A stretch of DNA of 64,000 nucleotides from Modestobacter excelsi (GTDB lineage: Bacteria > Actinomycetota > Actinomycetes > Mycobacteriales > Geodermatophilaceae). A program made the translations under genes and the position numbers. The stretch is from positions 1 to 64,000 of the forward strand of contig NZ_SJEX01000018.1 of the NCBI RefSeq assembly GCF_005930495.1. Direction: 5' to 3'. The notes below the pieces were generated by a model. The model ran no database searches, had not been told where the DNA came from, and saw only the letters and a program-made list of their open reading frames with translations. Every line of letters starts with the position of its first letter. Within the stretch, counting starts at the first letter, position 1. This document shows positions 63,834-64,000 of the stretch, in pieces.

Positions 63834-64000
63834 TCAGTCCGTCGGCAGGGACAGCGCCGAGCTGGCCAGGGCGTCCAACGCCGAGGACGTGCCGGCCCCG
63901 TCGGTCCAGGACGTCTCCACGATCGTCACCGTGGTGCCCTGCTGGGCACTGGCGTACTGGGCCCCCGACAGCTTCGACGGGCCGCCGTCGTAGCTGACGC
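63834..64000 (-). CDS. Unknown protein, only the C-terminal 54 residues in the window
   Basis: The frame ends in TGA at 63834-63836 and is open to the window edge. It includes 'VSYDGGPSKLSGAQYASAQ' and ends 'LDALASSALSLPTD'. Codon third positions are GC-saturated and the hairpin repeat follows the stop as it does after other genes, supporting a real gene. No family recognised; the Ser/Thr-rich composition suggests an exported protein. Confidence 0.5.
   Translation of the reverse strand, partial: VSYDGGPSKLSGAQYASAQQGTTVTIVETSWTDGAGTSSALDALASSALSLPTD

Overview
The window is a chromosomal segment of a high-GC actinobacterium. Evidence for the lineage: a WhiB-family regulator, an FbiC-type F420 synthase, a DsbA-like protein of the mycothiol-linked Rv2466c family, a CtaJ-like cytochrome oxidase subunit, GC-saturated third codon positions and many GTG starts. 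Gene content and order suggest Geodermatophilaceae (Blastococcus, Modestobacter or Geodermatophilus), which is inference. No prophage, insertion sequence, integrase, CRISPR array or rRNA was seen. The only RNA gene is tRNA-Arg(UCU).

Layout. 1-6.5 kb: DUF429, an MBL hydrolase, a frameshifted SDR, the DsbA-like oxidoreductase, aminopeptidase N, and a DUF5130/ctaJ pair. 6.5-16.7 kb: amidase and kynureninase (divergent), a SCO6745-family protein, an HNH nuclease, a prolyl oligopeptidase, an MFS transporter with a truncated hemoglobin, and a GH13 glucosidase that apparently starts at CTG. 16.8-26.2 kb: an orphan two-domain sugar ABC ATPase, a stand-alone Roadblock protein, a translationally coupled biotin ECF transporter (bioY-bioM-bioN) ending in a MOSC protein, a thioesterase, a small phosphatase, EttA, SSB and a methyltransferase. 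26.2-35 kb: tRNA-Arg, a TetR/DUF2867 divergent pair with twin operators, two overlapping small ORFs, a trypsin-like protease, LLM and DUF427 proteins, tandem STAS paralogues, a PAS-GADEF-EAL protein and a frameshifted lipoprotein. 35-47 kb: transglutaminase-like protein, an ECF sigma factor with its YCII partner, NAD kinase, a disulfide reductase, a flavin reductase, FbiC, PHB depolymerase and amylosucrase. 47-57 kb: SRPBCC protein, frameshifted ManA divergent from a sugar ABC operon, cupin, DUF885, WhiB, quinone reductase and PAP2 phosphatase. 57-64 kb: a leucine/isovalerate catabolic set (acyl-CoA dehydrogenase, accA1, accD1) with a divergent TetR and a ferritin gene lying inside it.

The most notable signals are non-coding. 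(1) A family of about 65-bp elements begins right after stop codons; the stem arms differ between copies yet stay complementary. (2) A second family of short palindromes is built on ATGTTGGCCAACAT. (3) A recurring TANNNT box lies 6-8 nt before GTG/ATG starts and points to leaderless transcription. (4) A 52-bp operator palindrome between accD1 and its TetR carries mirror-image leaderless promoters on its edges. Three genes carry single-base losses in G/C runs, which could be true pseudogenes or assembly errors.
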